The notes under the pieces: generated by a model
Databases searched by the model: none
What the model saw: only the letters and a program-made list of their open reading frames with translations
Told to the model about the DNA's origin: nothing
Program-made: the position numbers and the translations under genes
In this document: positions 55,572 through 64,000 of the stretch, piece by piece
Position numbering within the stretch: position 1 is the stretch's first letter
How the letters are laid out: each line of letters begins with the position of its first letter
Origin: Salibacter halophilus
Lineage (GTDB): Bacteria > Bacteroidota > Bacteroidia > Flavobacteriales_G > Salibacteraceae
Direction: 5' to 3'
Length of the DNA stretch: 64,000 nucleotides
NCBI RefSeq assembly: GCF_008806325.1
Contig: NZ_WACR01000013.1
Location: forward strand, 1 to 64,000

Positions 55572-56006
55572 ATGAAATTTAAGACACTCAACAAAAACTC
55601 AGGAAAAGATAAACTGCACAGCAATGACGTTATTGCCGATTTTCTCCATGAACATCTCGAGGAGTTTGGTGATCCTAAAGAAGATATATTGAAAGCTCTC
55701 AATTATGTTTTTGATCGCGGAGGTTTTATCCTTTTGGGGCTTGAAAACAAAGAGATTGTTGGAGCTGTTGTCATCAATGATACGGGAATGTCAGGATATA
55801 TTCCTGAGCACATATTGGTTTACATAGCTGTTCACCACAATCAGCGCGGAAAAGGAGCAGGAAAAAAATTAATGGAAGGCGCCTTAAAACTTTGTACCGG
55901 AGATGTGGCACTTCACGTTGAGGATAATAATCCGGCCAAGTTCCTTTATGAAAAGGTTGGCTTTACAAATCCGTATCTTGAAATGCGCTGGAAAAGGAAA
56001 CAATAA
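55572..56006 (+). CDS. GNAT-family N-acetyltransferase
   Basis: 144 residues. The acetyl-CoA motif A is VYIAVHHNQRGKGAGKKLMEGAL (Q-x-x-G-x-G), followed by LHVEDNNPAKFLYEKVGFTNPYLEMRWKR. Substrate unknown. It starts 4 bp after the symporter gene and ends 2 bp before the amidohydrolase gene, so an N-acyl amino-acid substrate would fit the operon. Confidence 0.85.
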   Translation: MKFKTLNKNSGKDKLHSNDVIADFLHEHLEEFGDPKEDILKALNYVFDRGGFILLGLENKEIVGAVVINDTGMSGYIPEHILVYIAVHHNQRGKGAGKKLMEGALKLCTGDVALHVEDNNPAKFLYEKVGFTNPYLEMRWKRKQ

Positions 56007-56008
56007 GC

Positions 56009-57157
56009 ATGGAAATTGAGCAAGATTTAATCCAGGAAATCACCGATTTTAGAAGACAACTCCATCGTGAGCCGGAGGTTTCCGGAAATGAATACAACAC
56101 TTCGAAAAAAATTGAAACCAAGCTGAAATCGCTGGATCCTGATGAAATTGTCCATCTCGGAGATACGGGATTAGCTGCAATTTTTAAAGGTAAAGAGGAA
56201 GGTCCGTCAATTCTTTTCAGATGTGAGCTTGATGCTCTTCCAATACATGAAATCAATCAGTTTGATCATCGGTCAGAGCGCGATGGCGTTTCGCATAAGT
56301 GCGGACACGATGGCCACATGGCCATTATGGCAGCATTGGCAACTCTTGTATCCAAAAAAAGACCTAAAAAAGGTCGGGTGATTTTGCTCTATCAACCGGC
56401 TGAGGAAGATGGAAGAGGAGCTCGCTCTGTGATTGAAGATTCAAATTTCTCTAAAATTGAACCGGATTACGTTTATGCGCTCCACAATTTACCGGGATTT
56501 CCAAAAGGACAGGTTGCAGTTAAAAACGGAACATTTACGGCTGCAGCAAAGAGTATGATCTCGAAGTGGAAAGGTAAAACCTCTCATGCTGCTGAACCCG
56601 AAAAAGGCCTTAATCCGGCATATCCAATAGCTCAGGTTCTGACCGAAAGTGAAAATGTGGTGGTCAAAGATCCCACACACGAAAAATTCAGGCTCATAAC
56701 ACCAATTCATATTAACCTGGGGGAAAAAGCTTATGGTGTATCAGCCGGTTACGGAGAGCTTCACCTCACTTTCAGATCCTTTTCAAACGAGCTCATGGAT
56801 CAGTTGACGAATGATATGGTGGATCTGACCGAAAAGGCTTCAAAAGAATTTCACATTCCGGTTGATATTTCGTGGACAGAGGTTTTCAGCGCCAACCAAA
56901 ATGCGCCTGAAGCAGTCGATAAAGTGCGAAAAAGTGCGCACGATGCAGGAATAGATTTAAAAGAACTCGACACACCATTCAAATGGGGAGAGGACTTTGG
57001 TTTGTTCACTGAAAAATATGAGGGTGCTATGTTTGGTGTTGGCTCAGGAGAAGATTGCCCGGCATTGCACAACCCTGATTATGATTTCCCCGATGAAATT
57101 ATTGAGCCGGCTGTTAAAACTTTTTACGGGATTCTAAATCAGCACTTAAACGAATAA
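56009..57157 (+). CDS. M20D-family amidohydrolase
   Basis: 382 residues. Metal and catalytic positions are visible: FRRQLHREPEVSGNE, LFRCELDALPI (Asp), HKCGHDGHMAIM (His), QPAEEDGRGA (Glu-Glu) and YALHNLPGFPKGQV (His). The dimerisation domain contains KTSHAAEPEKGLNP. M20D enzymes hydrolyse N-acyl amino acids, hippurate or indole-conjugates. It sits between the GNAT and alanine racemase genes with 1-2 bp gaps. Confidence 0.88.
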   Translation: MEIEQDLIQEITDFRRQLHREPEVSGNEYNTSKKIETKLKSLDPDEIVHLGDTGLAAIFKGKEEGPSILFRCELDALPIHEINQFDHRSERDGVSHKCGHDGHMAIMAALATLVSKKRPKKGRVILLYQPAEEDGRGARSVIEDSNFSKIEPDYVYALHNLPGFPKGQVAVKNGTFTAAAKSMISKWKGKTSHAAEPEKGLNPAYPIAQVLTESENVVVKDPTHEKFRLITPIHINLGEKAYGVSAGYGELHLTFRSFSNELMDQLTNDMVDLTEKASKEFHIPVDISWTEVFSANQNAPEAVDKVRKSAHDAGIDLKELDTPFKWGEDFGLFTEKYEGAMFGVGSGEDCPALHNPDYDFPDEIIEPAVKTFYGILNQHLNE

Positions 57158-57158
57158 T

Positions 57159-58310
57159 ATGTTTCACACATCGGAAATTGAAATAGACAAATCAGCATTT
57201 AAAAACAATATTTCTTTTTTAAAGGATTTGTACGGTGATGATGTTGGTTTTTCTTCAGTGGTCAAGGGTAATGCTTACGGTCACGGGATTGAAGATTTCG
57301 TTCCGATTGCTGAAGATGTTGGAATTGATCATTTTTCGGTGTTCAGTGCAGATGAAGCACTTCGCGTTTTAAAAGCTGCAAATCATAAACCCACGGTTCT
57401 GATCATGGGAATGATCGATAATGATGAGTTAGAATGGGCTTTGAGAGGAGGTGTCCACTTTTACGTTTTTGAACTCGACCGGCTTGAGCACGCCTTGCGA
57501 CTGGCGAAAAAGATTGATATAAAAGCCAATATTCATATCGAGTTGGAAACCGGTATGAATCGCACCGGTTTTGAACCAGATGAATTGACATCTGTCGTAA
57601 AATTGCTAGAAGATTACGAAGGTCATTACGTTTTACAGGGAATGTGTACGCATTATGCCGGAGCAGAGAGTATAGCCAATCATGTTCGCGTGAAAGAACA
57701 GCATAAAACTTTCCTGAAAATGAAAAAATGGTTTTCACAGCAGGGAGTTGAAGCTGAGGAATATCATACGGCTTGCTCAGCAGCATCAATTCGTTATCCT
57801 AAAATGTTGATGGACCGCGTTCGGATTGGAATTTTGCAATATGGTTTTTGGCCCAGCCGAGAAACATTTATCCATTACGCAGCTCAACGCGATTTACAGT
57901 CAGATCCACTGAAACGCCTCATTTCGTGGCGCTCAAAGGTAATGGATATCAAGCATGTGAAGGCAGGCGAGTTTATAGGTTACGGGACGAGTTTTTTGGC
58001 TCAACGTGACATGAAAGTTGCGACAGTTCCGGTTGGTTATTTTCACGGTTTTAGTCGCTCGTTGAGTAATCGTGGTCGCGTTCTGATCAAAGGTGAAAGA
58101 ATAAACGTTGTGGGAATGGTCAATATGAATGCATTGATGGTTGACGTGACTTTGGTCGATGGTGTTGAAAAAGGAGATGAGGTTGTGCTTATCGGTAAAC
58201 AGGGAGATTTAGAGATCTCAGTATCGGCATTTGGAGAGATGAGCGTTCAGTTAAATTACGAGTTACTCACGCGTTTACCGGCAGATATTCCCAGAAATAT
58301 TGTAAATTGA
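57159..58310 (+). CDS. alr: Alanine racemase-like PLP enzyme
   Basis: 383 residues. PLP Lys36 is in VVKGNAYGHG, and the C-terminal catalytic Tyr in EFIGYGTSFLAQ. MDRVRIGILQYGFWPS and PVGYFHGFSRSLSNRGRVLI match the Alr family. The usual VCMDQ-type motif reads VGMVNMNALMVDVT, a divergence that could affect specificity. It would make D-alanine for peptidoglycan or racemise another amino acid. It begins 1 bp after the amidohydrolase stop. Confidence 0.88.
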   Translation: MFHTSEIEIDKSAFKNNISFLKDLYGDDVGFSSVVKGNAYGHGIEDFVPIAEDVGIDHFSVFSADEALRVLKAANHKPTVLIMGMIDNDELEWALRGGVHFYVFELDRLEHALRLAKKIDIKANIHIELETGMNRTGFEPDELTSVVKLLEDYEGHYVLQGMCTHYAGAESIANHVRVKEQHKTFLKMKKWFSQQGVEAEEYHTACSAASIRYPKMLMDRVRIGILQYGFWPSRETFIHYAAQRDLQSDPLKRLISWRSKVMDIKHVKAGEFIGYGTSFLAQRDMKVATVPVGYFHGFSRSLSNRGRVLIKGERINVVGMVNMNALMVDVTLVDGVEKGDEVVLIGKQGDLEISVSAFGEMSVQLNYELLTRLPADIPRNIVN

Positions 58311-58331
58311 ACCCCTAAGAAAGGATTACTT

Positions 58332-59402
58332 ATGGCTTATTTGAAGCTATTTAGAGACAAGTTAAAACACAATTATCAATACCTAGATAAACTTTTTAAA
58401 GACAACGATATTGAATGGGCTGTTGTTACGAAAGTTTTATGCGGTAATCGCGATTACATTCATGAAGTTATCAATCTAGGAACTCACGAAATATGTGATT
58501 CACGGATTTCTAATCTGAAGGTTGTAAAAGAAATTGATCCTTCGGTTCAAACGATATACATCAAACCACCGGCTAAAAGAAGTATCAGTACGATTGTGCG
58601 CTATGCTGATGTCAGTTTCAATTCTGAGTACGAAACAATTAGAATGCTCAATGAAGAAGCAAAGAAGCAGGAGAAAACGCACAAAATCGTGATCATGATC
58701 GAGCTTGGAGATTTGCGCGAAGGAGTAATGGGTGCAGATTTGATGGACTTTTATGGCAGGATTTTCGAACTTTCAAATATTGAAGTGGCCGGAATTGGAT
58801 CAAACCTGAATTGTTTACACGGAGTAATGCCTTCGCAGGATAAACTCGTTCAGTTGAGCTTGTATGAACAGTTGATTGAGGCGAAGTTTGATCAGAAAAT
58901 TCCGTACGTTACAGGCGGAACTAGTGTTGTGATTCCGCTCCTGATGAAAGGTCAGGTTCCGCAGGGTATCAATCACTTTAGAGTGGGAGAGATGCTCTAT
59001 TTTGGGAATGACCTTTTCTCTGAAGAGCCTGTGGAGGATATGTATCAGGATGTCATCAAGCTCTACGCTGAGATCATTGAATTGATGGAAAAGCCCAAAG
59101 TGCCAATCGGGACAATGGCAGCTAATCCGTCAGGCGAAATGACAGAGATCGATGAAGAGGATTACGGTAAAAAATCTTACCGCGCGATCATCGATTTGGG
59201 CTTACTCGATGTATCACCTGACTTCCTCGTTCCGGACGATCCCAACATTGAAATCACAGGAGCTAGCTCAGATATGCTCATTCTCGAATTAGGCGAAAAC
59301 AAACAAGACTTTCAGGTAGGAGATATTGTTTCGTTTAATCTAAAATACATGGGAGCTTTGAGTCTGCTCAATTCTGATTATATCGATAAGTTGTTGGTTT
59401 GA
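58332..59402 (+). CDS. Ornithine racemase-like PLP enzyme (alanine/ornithine racemase family)
   Basis: 356 residues. Lys34 in WAVVTKVLCGN should carry PLP. Family hallmarks resemble clostridial ornithine racemase: CDSRISNLKVVKEI, IVIMIELGDLREGVMG, IAGIGSNLNC-type segment (VAGIGSNLNCLHGV), VTGGTSVVIPLL and GINHFRVGEMLYFGND. The substrate is unproven. It lies 21 bp after alr, so two racemases of different subfamilies are in tandem. The following gene's start overlaps its stop (TGATG). Confidence 0.8.
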   Translation: MAYLKLFRDKLKHNYQYLDKLFKDNDIEWAVVTKVLCGNRDYIHEVINLGTHEICDSRISNLKVVKEIDPSVQTIYIKPPAKRSISTIVRYADVSFNSEYETIRMLNEEAKKQEKTHKIVIMIELGDLREGVMGADLMDFYGRIFELSNIEVAGIGSNLNCLHGVMPSQDKLVQLSLYEQLIEAKFDQKIPYVTGGTSVVIPLLMKGQVPQGINHFRVGEMLYFGNDLFSEEPVEDMYQDVIKLYAEIIELMEKPKVPIGTMAANPSGEMTEIDEEDYGKKSYRAIIDLGLLDVSPDFLVPDDPNIEITGASSDMLILELGENKQDFQVGDIVSFNLKYMGALSLLNSDYIDKLLV

Positions 59403-59947
59403 TGTATTTTGTAGGTGTTGAATATTTTAAAATGATTCTTGAAACTTTAACGTCTATAGGTACTCTTGGAGCAGTCTTAATAGGAGGCTTTGCAATTTAC
59501 TATTCAAATAAAAATAGTAGACGCGAAATTAGAACCCATAAGCTCGAAGAGATTTTTGAACTGTCTGAATCTTTAAGTATAAATTACTATGTATTTAAAG
59601 ATTTATATTTTGATATCGAAGAATTGAAAAACAGGAATAATATTGAAATCCAAACTTATAATGATTATTATAAGATTCGTGATAAGAGATTGACTTTAAA
59701 TGATAAAAACAAAATCCAATCAGATTTAATAAGATTTGAAGTACTAGCAAGGTGCTATACTAGAGGCTATCTCTTGAAAGAATTATTAGATTATAAAGAT
59801 CTAATGCACACTTTTTTAGAGTATGTCTTTGTAGGGGGAAGTTTGAGAAAAGAAATAAAATGGAAAGATGGATTCCCTAACTTTAAAGATTTTCATCAAC
59901 ACCAAAATGTTCTTAGAGAAGCTCTTATCAATCAAATCAATAATTAA
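59402..59947 (+). CDS. Membrane-anchored orphan protein
   Basis: 181 residues from ATG 59402; ATG 59432 (MILETLTSIGTLGAV) is an alternative. One N-terminal membrane helix (TSIGTLGAVLIGGFAIYYS) is followed by a charged helical cytoplasmic domain rich in Asn, Tyr and Lys (NNIEIQTYNDYYKIRDKRL). The layout resembles small phage-defence or accessory membrane proteins of unknown function. The stretch is clearly more AT-rich than its neighbours and has a poor C-terminal match to any family I know, suggesting recent acquisition. Confidence 0.6.
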   Translation: MYFVGVEYFKMILETLTSIGTLGAVLIGGFAIYYSNKNSRREIRTHKLEEIFELSESLSINYYVFKDLYFDIEELKNRNNIEIQTYNDYYKIRDKRLTLNDKNKIQSDLIRFEVLARCYTRGYLLKELLDYKDLMHTFLEYVFVGGSLRKEIKWKDGFPNFKDFHQHQNVLREALINQINN

Positions 59948-60034
59948 TAATCATTGTTTTTTTATTGTTTTTCACAAAACATCCTAAAATAAAACCGCTA
60001 ATGTAAAAGCTGCTGTTTGAGCTTGCGAGTAGTG

Positions 60035-60042
60035 TATATTTG
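60035..60042 (+). promoter_or_regulatory. -7 box of the LytS-LytTR operon
   Basis: TATATTTG matches TAnnTTTG exactly and ends only 5 bp before the ATG at 60048, so the transcript would begin at or within a base or two of the start codon (leaderless). Confidence 0.5.
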
Positions 60043-60047
60043 GCAAA

Positions 60048-61100
60048 ATGCAAGAAATGCGCAAGACATACATTGCACTGCAACTCGGTGGTTGGTTGCT
60101 CTACATCATCCTGGCCATTGTGACCAACATGTTGCAGGGTCAGCTCGTGACAATCGCTATGCTCTTTCAATATCTCATCGCTTATTTGGTGGGAGTATTG
60201 AGCTCGCATTTATACAGGAACCTGATCATCAAACTCAGGTGGACAGAGCTTCGCCTTTTGCCTTTGATTCCACGGGTAATGGTCGGATCCGTGAGTTTTG
60301 CATTTCTGTTCCAGCTCCTTTACGTCATAGCGAACTGGCTATTCTTCGGATCTGAGAGTTACAACTTCGTAGAAATTGCGATTCAAATTCTCAATTGGAC
60401 AGTGCTTTTTGTGTTGTGGAGTGTGATCTATTTTGCTTTTCACTTCTTCCAACGCTACAAAAGCGAAGAGATCAAGAACCTCACATGGGAGGCACACAAG
60501 AATGAAGTGGAGTTGAACAAACTCAAGTCACAACTCAATCCACACTTCATTTTCAATTCTATGAACACGATCAGAGCCCTCATCGATGAAGATCCAGTAA
60601 AAGCGAAGAAGTCTGTCACACAGCTTTCCAATCTTTTGCGAAACACCTTACTCATGGGACGCAAGAAAACAGTGCCTTTTTCAGAAGAATGGCAACTCGT
60701 TCAGGACTATGTGGATTTAGAGAAAAAGCGTTACGAAGAGCGGTTACATTTTGAAGCAGATATCGATCAAAGGGCAATGAAGTTTGAGGTTCCGGGAATG
60801 ATCGTGCAAACGATGGTAGAGAACTCTATCAAACACGGAATTGCTCATTTGCCTGAAGGAGGTGAAATCAAGCTCAAAGTTGAGGTGAAAGATGGCGAAC
60901 TACATGTTTGTATTGTGAATCCCGGTAAGCTGGGATCTGACCAAAAATATATAGATAAAAGGACTGGTTTTGGAGTGATCAATACCAGGCAGCGACTGAA
61001 CTTGCTTTACGGTGAAGATGCTGATTTTCAATTGAGAAACGGAGAAAATGAAACTGTAGAAACCTATATCAAAATCCCCAATAAAACCCTAAGTATATGA
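60048..61100 (+). CDS. LytS/YehU-type sensor histidine kinase
   Basis: 350 residues. Four membrane helices span residues ~10-145, then a short coiled coil. The His_kinase domain has LNPHFIFNSMNTIRALI with the phospho-accepting His166, and the HATPase has MVENSIKHGI and GFGVINTRQRL. There is no periplasmic sensor domain, so the signal is probably sensed in or near the membrane. Paired with the LytTR regulator that overlaps its stop by 4 bp. Confidence 0.93.
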   Translation: MQEMRKTYIALQLGGWLLYIILAIVTNMLQGQLVTIAMLFQYLIAYLVGVLSSHLYRNLIIKLRWTELRLLPLIPRVMVGSVSFAFLFQLLYVIANWLFFGSESYNFVEIAIQILNWTVLFVLWSVIYFAFHFFQRYKSEEIKNLTWEAHKNEVELNKLKSQLNPHFIFNSMNTIRALIDEDPVKAKKSVTQLSNLLRNTLLMGRKKTVPFSEEWQLVQDYVDLEKKRYEERLHFEADIDQRAMKFEVPGMIVQTMVENSIKHGIAHLPEGGEIKLKVEVKDGELHVCIVNPGKLGSDQKYIDKRTGFGVINTRQRLNLLYGEDADFQLRNGENETVETYIKIPNKTLSI

Positions 61101-61831
61101 AGTACAGAGCGATAATAATTGATGATGAGCGCCTTGCAAGGCAGGAGTTGAAATCGGTTCTCAAAAACCAGAAAAAGGTAGATGTTATCGATGAAGCGGC
61201 TAATGCAATTGAGGCTAAAGATAAAATTGAAAAGCTATCTCCTGATTTGATTTTCCTCGATATTCAAATGCCGGGAAAAAATGGTTTTGAATTACTGGAA
61301 AGTCTGGATTACACACCGGAGGTGATTTTCGTTACGGCTTATGATGAATTTGCTCTGCGCGCTTTTGAAGTGAGTGCTTTGGATTACATACTGAAACCAG
61401 TGGAGGAAGAGAAATTCTTGAAGTCTCTCGAGAACAAACTCGACCAGATGGAGCAAAAGGATGAAATCAAAACAAATGAAAATGAGTCTGAAACGCTCGG
61501 TGAAAATGATCAGGTTTTTGTGAAGGACGGGGATAAGTGTTGGTTTGTAACGTTAAAAGATATCAGGCTGTTTGAAAGTGAAGGAAATTACGTTCGTGTT
61601 TATTTTGACAATAACAAACCGCTTATTTTAAAATCGTTGAATGCACTCGACAAAAAATTGAGCGATAAAGTGTTCTTTCGGGCTAATCGCAAGCATATTA
61701 TCAACCTCAAATGGATCGATAAAATTGAAACGTGGTTTAATGGCGGATTGCTCGTAATCCTCAAAGATGAGAAGCGTATTGAAATTTCGAGAAGGCAGGC
61801 AGCCAAGCTGAAAGAGAAGATGAGTTTGTAA
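61097..61831 (+). CDS. LytTR-family response regulator
   Basis: 244 residues. The receiver (1-115) has the acidic pair IIDDERLARQ, phosphoacceptor Asp55 in LIFLDIQMPGKNG and Lys in DYILKPVEEEKF. A Glu/Asn linker leads to a LytTR DNA-binding domain (about 145-240: FVTLKDIRLFESEGNYVRVYF and VFFRANRKHIINLKWI). Target genes cannot be told; the gene converges on the CarboxypepD_reg protein gene with a 1-bp gap. Confidence 0.95.
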   Translation: MKYRAIIIDDERLARQELKSVLKNQKKVDVIDEAANAIEAKDKIEKLSPDLIFLDIQMPGKNGFELLESLDYTPEVIFVTAYDEFALRAFEVSALDYILKPVEEEKFLKSLENKLDQMEQKDEIKTNENESETLGENDQVFVKDGDKCWFVTLKDIRLFESEGNYVRVYFDNNKPLILKSLNALDKKLSDKVFFRANRKHIINLKWIDKIETWFNGGLLVILKDEKRIEISRRQAAKLKEKMSL

Positions 61832-61832
61832 G

Positions 61833-63575
61833 TTACTTTTCAGCATATGGGTCAAATAGTTTGAGGTTGTCAATATTCAGGTTTCTCACTATTCGGTCAT
61901 TCCATTTTTCCATTGCCTCTTTGTCTTTTCCCAGATTCACATCATCCATGTATTCCTCTGTCGTTTCTTCAGCGATTTGTGAATGCTTTTGATAAATGCG
62001 TTCTACTTCATTGATTTCTTTTACATCTTCTAACTCTTTTTCCATCTCAATTCGTTGCATTTCATAAAGATCGAAGAACATATTTATGAAAGCCATCGCT
62101 TTGCTATCGAGTTTCATTTTGTAAAAGCTTTTGTATGGATCGAAGATAGTAGCTGTTCTAATTGACAGCGAATCAGCAACAGGGGTGACATCGACATAGA
62201 GTTGAGCAGTTAACTGATAGAGGTTTTCCAGAATAACTGGTTCGTAAGGATCCTGTTCATGAATTTCATCTGGTTTGCTTTTGAGCAAAATACGCTTTTG
62301 ATTCCATTTGGTGTAATTGTGTTCAAAAAAGCCTGTTTTCCTCAATGCACTGTGAGGAGCATGGTTTTCCTTTGGTTTAAATAGTGTAATCGTATTGATG
62401 AAAGCACTGTCATTGATGAATTGCTCCACTTCTTCCTGATTACTCAATTCGAAGTCTCTCAACTCTGTCCAAAAAAGAGTATCATAACCGATAACACTCA
62501 TTTTTCTGAAATCGTTGGTCTGGCTTTCAAAATTGAAAAAGGGTAAGTTGAATTGTTCATCGAGATCATAAGCGTATAGGACGGCATTCGTATTGACGAT
62601 ATATCTTCTTCCTTTTCTGTTTTTGTATAGCAGTTGATAATCAAAATCGATCGATTTTATGAATTGGCGATCGTTGACAGACTCAAATGTTTTGGCAATA
62701 CGCATATCAATTTGCTCAATTTCATTATTCTTATGCAGCGGAATTAGTGGATGAGTTGATGCTTTGCTGATATTCAGATTTACTTTCTTGAGCACCATAG
62801 AAGTTGAATCGATCCAGGCTGTTCCTGAGAAAGAGCTCTTCTTATTTCTCTTCGGTTCGTAATCGATCACATAAACAATGTGCCCGTTTTCATCTTTGTA
62901 TCGTTGTGATAAAGAAAAGCTGAAGTTCCTTCTCAGCAACCATTTGTGGTATTCGAACGGACTTGAAGGAAAGTAATTATCATCTTCAAAAAGTTTGTTG
63001 AGGTAAATGGCCTTTGATGTTTCTAATGAAACAAAATAGAGGTTATTAAAATGTCGCATCCCGATTCTGCCTGCTTTTAAATTCAGATTATCGACATCAT
63101 AACCTTTGAAGTTTCCGTTGTAATACCCTTCAAATTGCTCGACTTTCCGGTTGTTGATTTTCGTTTGCAGAGCGAGATAAGTCTTACCAGTAAGCTCTTC
63201 GTTGTGTTCCTTTTTAGAAGCTTCTGCAATTAGTTCGATCAGAACCGCATCATCTGCTAAGATTGTGGCTTCCCTGAGCTTGGTCGATGTTCGTTTGAGT
63301 CTTAAAGTATCCCGATTAAGCAGTTCTTCGGCATTTCCGGTAAACCTGCTGTACCCGATAAAAGAAATAACAATTGAATCAGAACCACTGGAGACGGGGA
63401 TTTCGAAGTATCCATTCATATTGGATATTGTTCCCGTATTGTTGGTTTCATTTACGATGTGGGCATAAGAGATGGGCTGATTATTCGTGCCATCGACAAG
63501 GAAACATCTAATCTTTTGACCGATCGATATGGATGGAATTAATAATAAGACTGCGATCACTACTTGCCTAAACAT
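61833..63575 (-). CDS. Exported protein with CarboxypepD_reg-like domain
   Basis: 580 residues. A signal peptide (LLLIPSISIGQ) is followed by a carboxypeptidase regulatory-like beta domain (about 22-100: IRCFLVDGTNNQPISYAHIVNETNNTG ... FEIPVSSGSDSIVISFIGYSR). The ~470-residue C-terminal region, common in Bacteroidota, resembles the DUF5686-type body but lacks the outer-membrane barrel. It is likely periplasmic or surface-exposed. Function unknown. A 71-bp gap separates it from the upstream HmuY-like gene on the same strand. Confidence 0.75.
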   Translation of the reverse strand: MFRQVVIAVLLLIPSISIGQKIRCFLVDGTNNQPISYAHIVNETNNTGTISNMNGYFEIPVSSGSDSIVISFIGYSRFTGNAEELLNRDTLRLKRTSTKLREATILADDAVLIELIAEASKKEHNEELTGKTYLALQTKINNRKVEQFEGYYNGNFKGYDVDNLNLKAGRIGMRHFNNLYFVSLETSKAIYLNKLFEDDNYFPSSPFEYHKWLLRRNFSFSLSQRYKDENGHIVYVIDYEPKRNKKSSFSGTAWIDSTSMVLKKVNLNISKASTHPLIPLHKNNEIEQIDMRIAKTFESVNDRQFIKSIDFDYQLLYKNRKGRRYIVNTNAVLYAYDLDEQFNLPFFNFESQTNDFRKMSVIGYDTLFWTELRDFELSNQEEVEQFINDSAFINTITLFKPKENHAPHSALRKTGFFEHNYTKWNQKRILLKSKPDEIHEQDPYEPVILENLYQLTAQLYVDVTPVADSLSIRTATIFDPYKSFYKMKLDSKAMAFINMFFDLYEMQRIEMEKELEDVKEINEVERIYQKHSQIAEETTEEYMDDVNLGKDKEAMEKWNDRIVRNLNIDNLKLFDPYAEK

Positions 63576-63646
63576 GTTGTGAACTTACTGATAAAAATGT
63601 TAGCGTGCATGTTTTAATGAAAAGTGTTACGAACTCTATACAAGAA

Positions 63647-64000
63647 TCACAATCCCTGCACCTCCATTAAAGGAAAGCCTCTTTCACCTTTGTCGTTGTA
63701 AAAGTCGATAAAATGGAGTTTGTAATAATAACCTTCTGCATCCTGTACGATAAAATTCATCCAGTCGTAAATGATGTAAGAACTCGCTTCAAAATTGTAA
63801 AATTTCCAATCGTAGCCAATGGCATCTAATCTTGAAGAGAACTCATAAACGTTCACCATCTCCCGATTGATTTCACTAAAACTCGATGTTGTATCAATCG
63901 CCACACTCGTATTGTTTTCATTTATCAGTGTACCGGTTACGAGATAAGGCATATATTCCGGTTCATAGAAAATGTGTGTATATTGCGTAAACAATAAATC
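63647..64000 (-). CDS. HmuY-like protein, C-terminal part (truncated by window)
   Basis: The frame is open to the window edge; the visible 115+ residues start near TTG 63994 and surely continue upstream. The C-terminal pattern WMNFIVQDAEGYYYKLHFIDFYNDKGERGFPLMEV resembles the end of HmuY-family heme-binding proteins (VxxxDGxYYKLxFxDFY). Upstream residues are not visible, so heme-ligand histidines cannot be checked. HmuY relatives are usually surface lipoproteins next to TonB-dependent receptors. Confidence 0.6.
   Translation of the reverse strand, partial: DLLFTQYTHIFYEPEYMPYLVTGTLINENNTSVAIDTTSSFSEINREMVNVYEFSSRLDAIGYDWKFYNFEASSYIIYDWMNFIVQDAEGYYYKLHFIDFYNDKGERGFPLMEVQGL

Overview
The window looks like a chromosomal segment of a member of the Bacteroidota, probably order Flavobacteriales. 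The supporting signs are type IX secretion (T9SS) C-terminal sorting domains, Bacteroidota-type promoters (-7 box TAnnTTTG, twice with a TTG exactly 19 bp upstream), almost no Shine-Dalgarno sequences, a GldI-like lipoprotein, a ribosomal protein S1 preceded by that promoter type, and a moderately AT-rich composition. No rRNA, CRISPR array or prophage was seen.

Layout. 1-3.5 kb is accessory DNA: the C-terminal end of an RHS polymorphic toxin with a lipase-like tip, an overlapping small membrane protein that may be its immunity partner, small orphan ORFs and a DDE transposase. 3.6-19.3 kb is a secretion or pilus locus. Two related PKD-domain, T9SS-sorted surface proteins flank a type II secretion/type IV pilus-like machine. 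A forward operon encodes a pseudopilin, prepilin peptidase, assembly ATPase, secretin, GspL/PilM-like and GspM/PilO-like proteins, an Fn3-like lipoprotein and a GspC/PilP-like protein. A converging reverse operon encodes the platform protein GspF/PilC, two minor pseudopilins, a GspK-position protein, a MORN/YwqK-type lipoprotein and a LuxR-type regulator. 19.4-21 kb holds small genes, an XRE regulator and tRNA-Pro(TGG) with a 20-bp copy of its 3' end nearby.

21-36 kb is mostly housekeeping: cytochrome c peroxidase, ClpB, ribosomal S1, pirin, a secreted endo/exonuclease-family protein, nucleoside diphosphate kinase, a DHH phosphoesterase followed by three overlapping FKBP lipoprotein genes (the first GldI-like), an RsmI-like methyltransferase, a low-molecular-weight tyrosine phosphatase and DnaA. 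The dnaA upstream region carries one perfect DnaA box. 36-52 kb holds a thioesterase, a T9SS metalloprotease, YigZ, a DMT transporter, a TPR protein, RibD, PrmC, LigA, a DUF6913-like protein, DapA, an ABC-F ATPase, RibB with a degenerate RibA-like domain, MnmA, a YceI lipoprotein and an iron/2-oxoglutarate oxygenase. 53-64 kb holds a MarR regulator, a small protein with a PD-(D/E)XK-like signature, a sodium:solute symporter, GNAT, an M20 amidohydrolase, two tandem PLP racemases (Alr-like and ornithine-racemase-like), an orphan membrane protein, a LytS/LytTR two-component pair, a CarboxypepD_reg protein and a partial HmuY-like gene.

The most unusual signal is not a gene. An asymmetric word, GGNTCTGACC (complement GGTCAGANCC), occurs at least 31 times, where chance predicts fewer than one. 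It lies on both strands and in all five reading frames it can occupy without a stop, and 25 of the 31 copies lie between 32 and 61 kb, around and beyond dnaA. It behaves like a genome-level DNA signal (Chi-like, uptake, segregation or recognition sequence) that I cannot match to any described Bacteroidota element.
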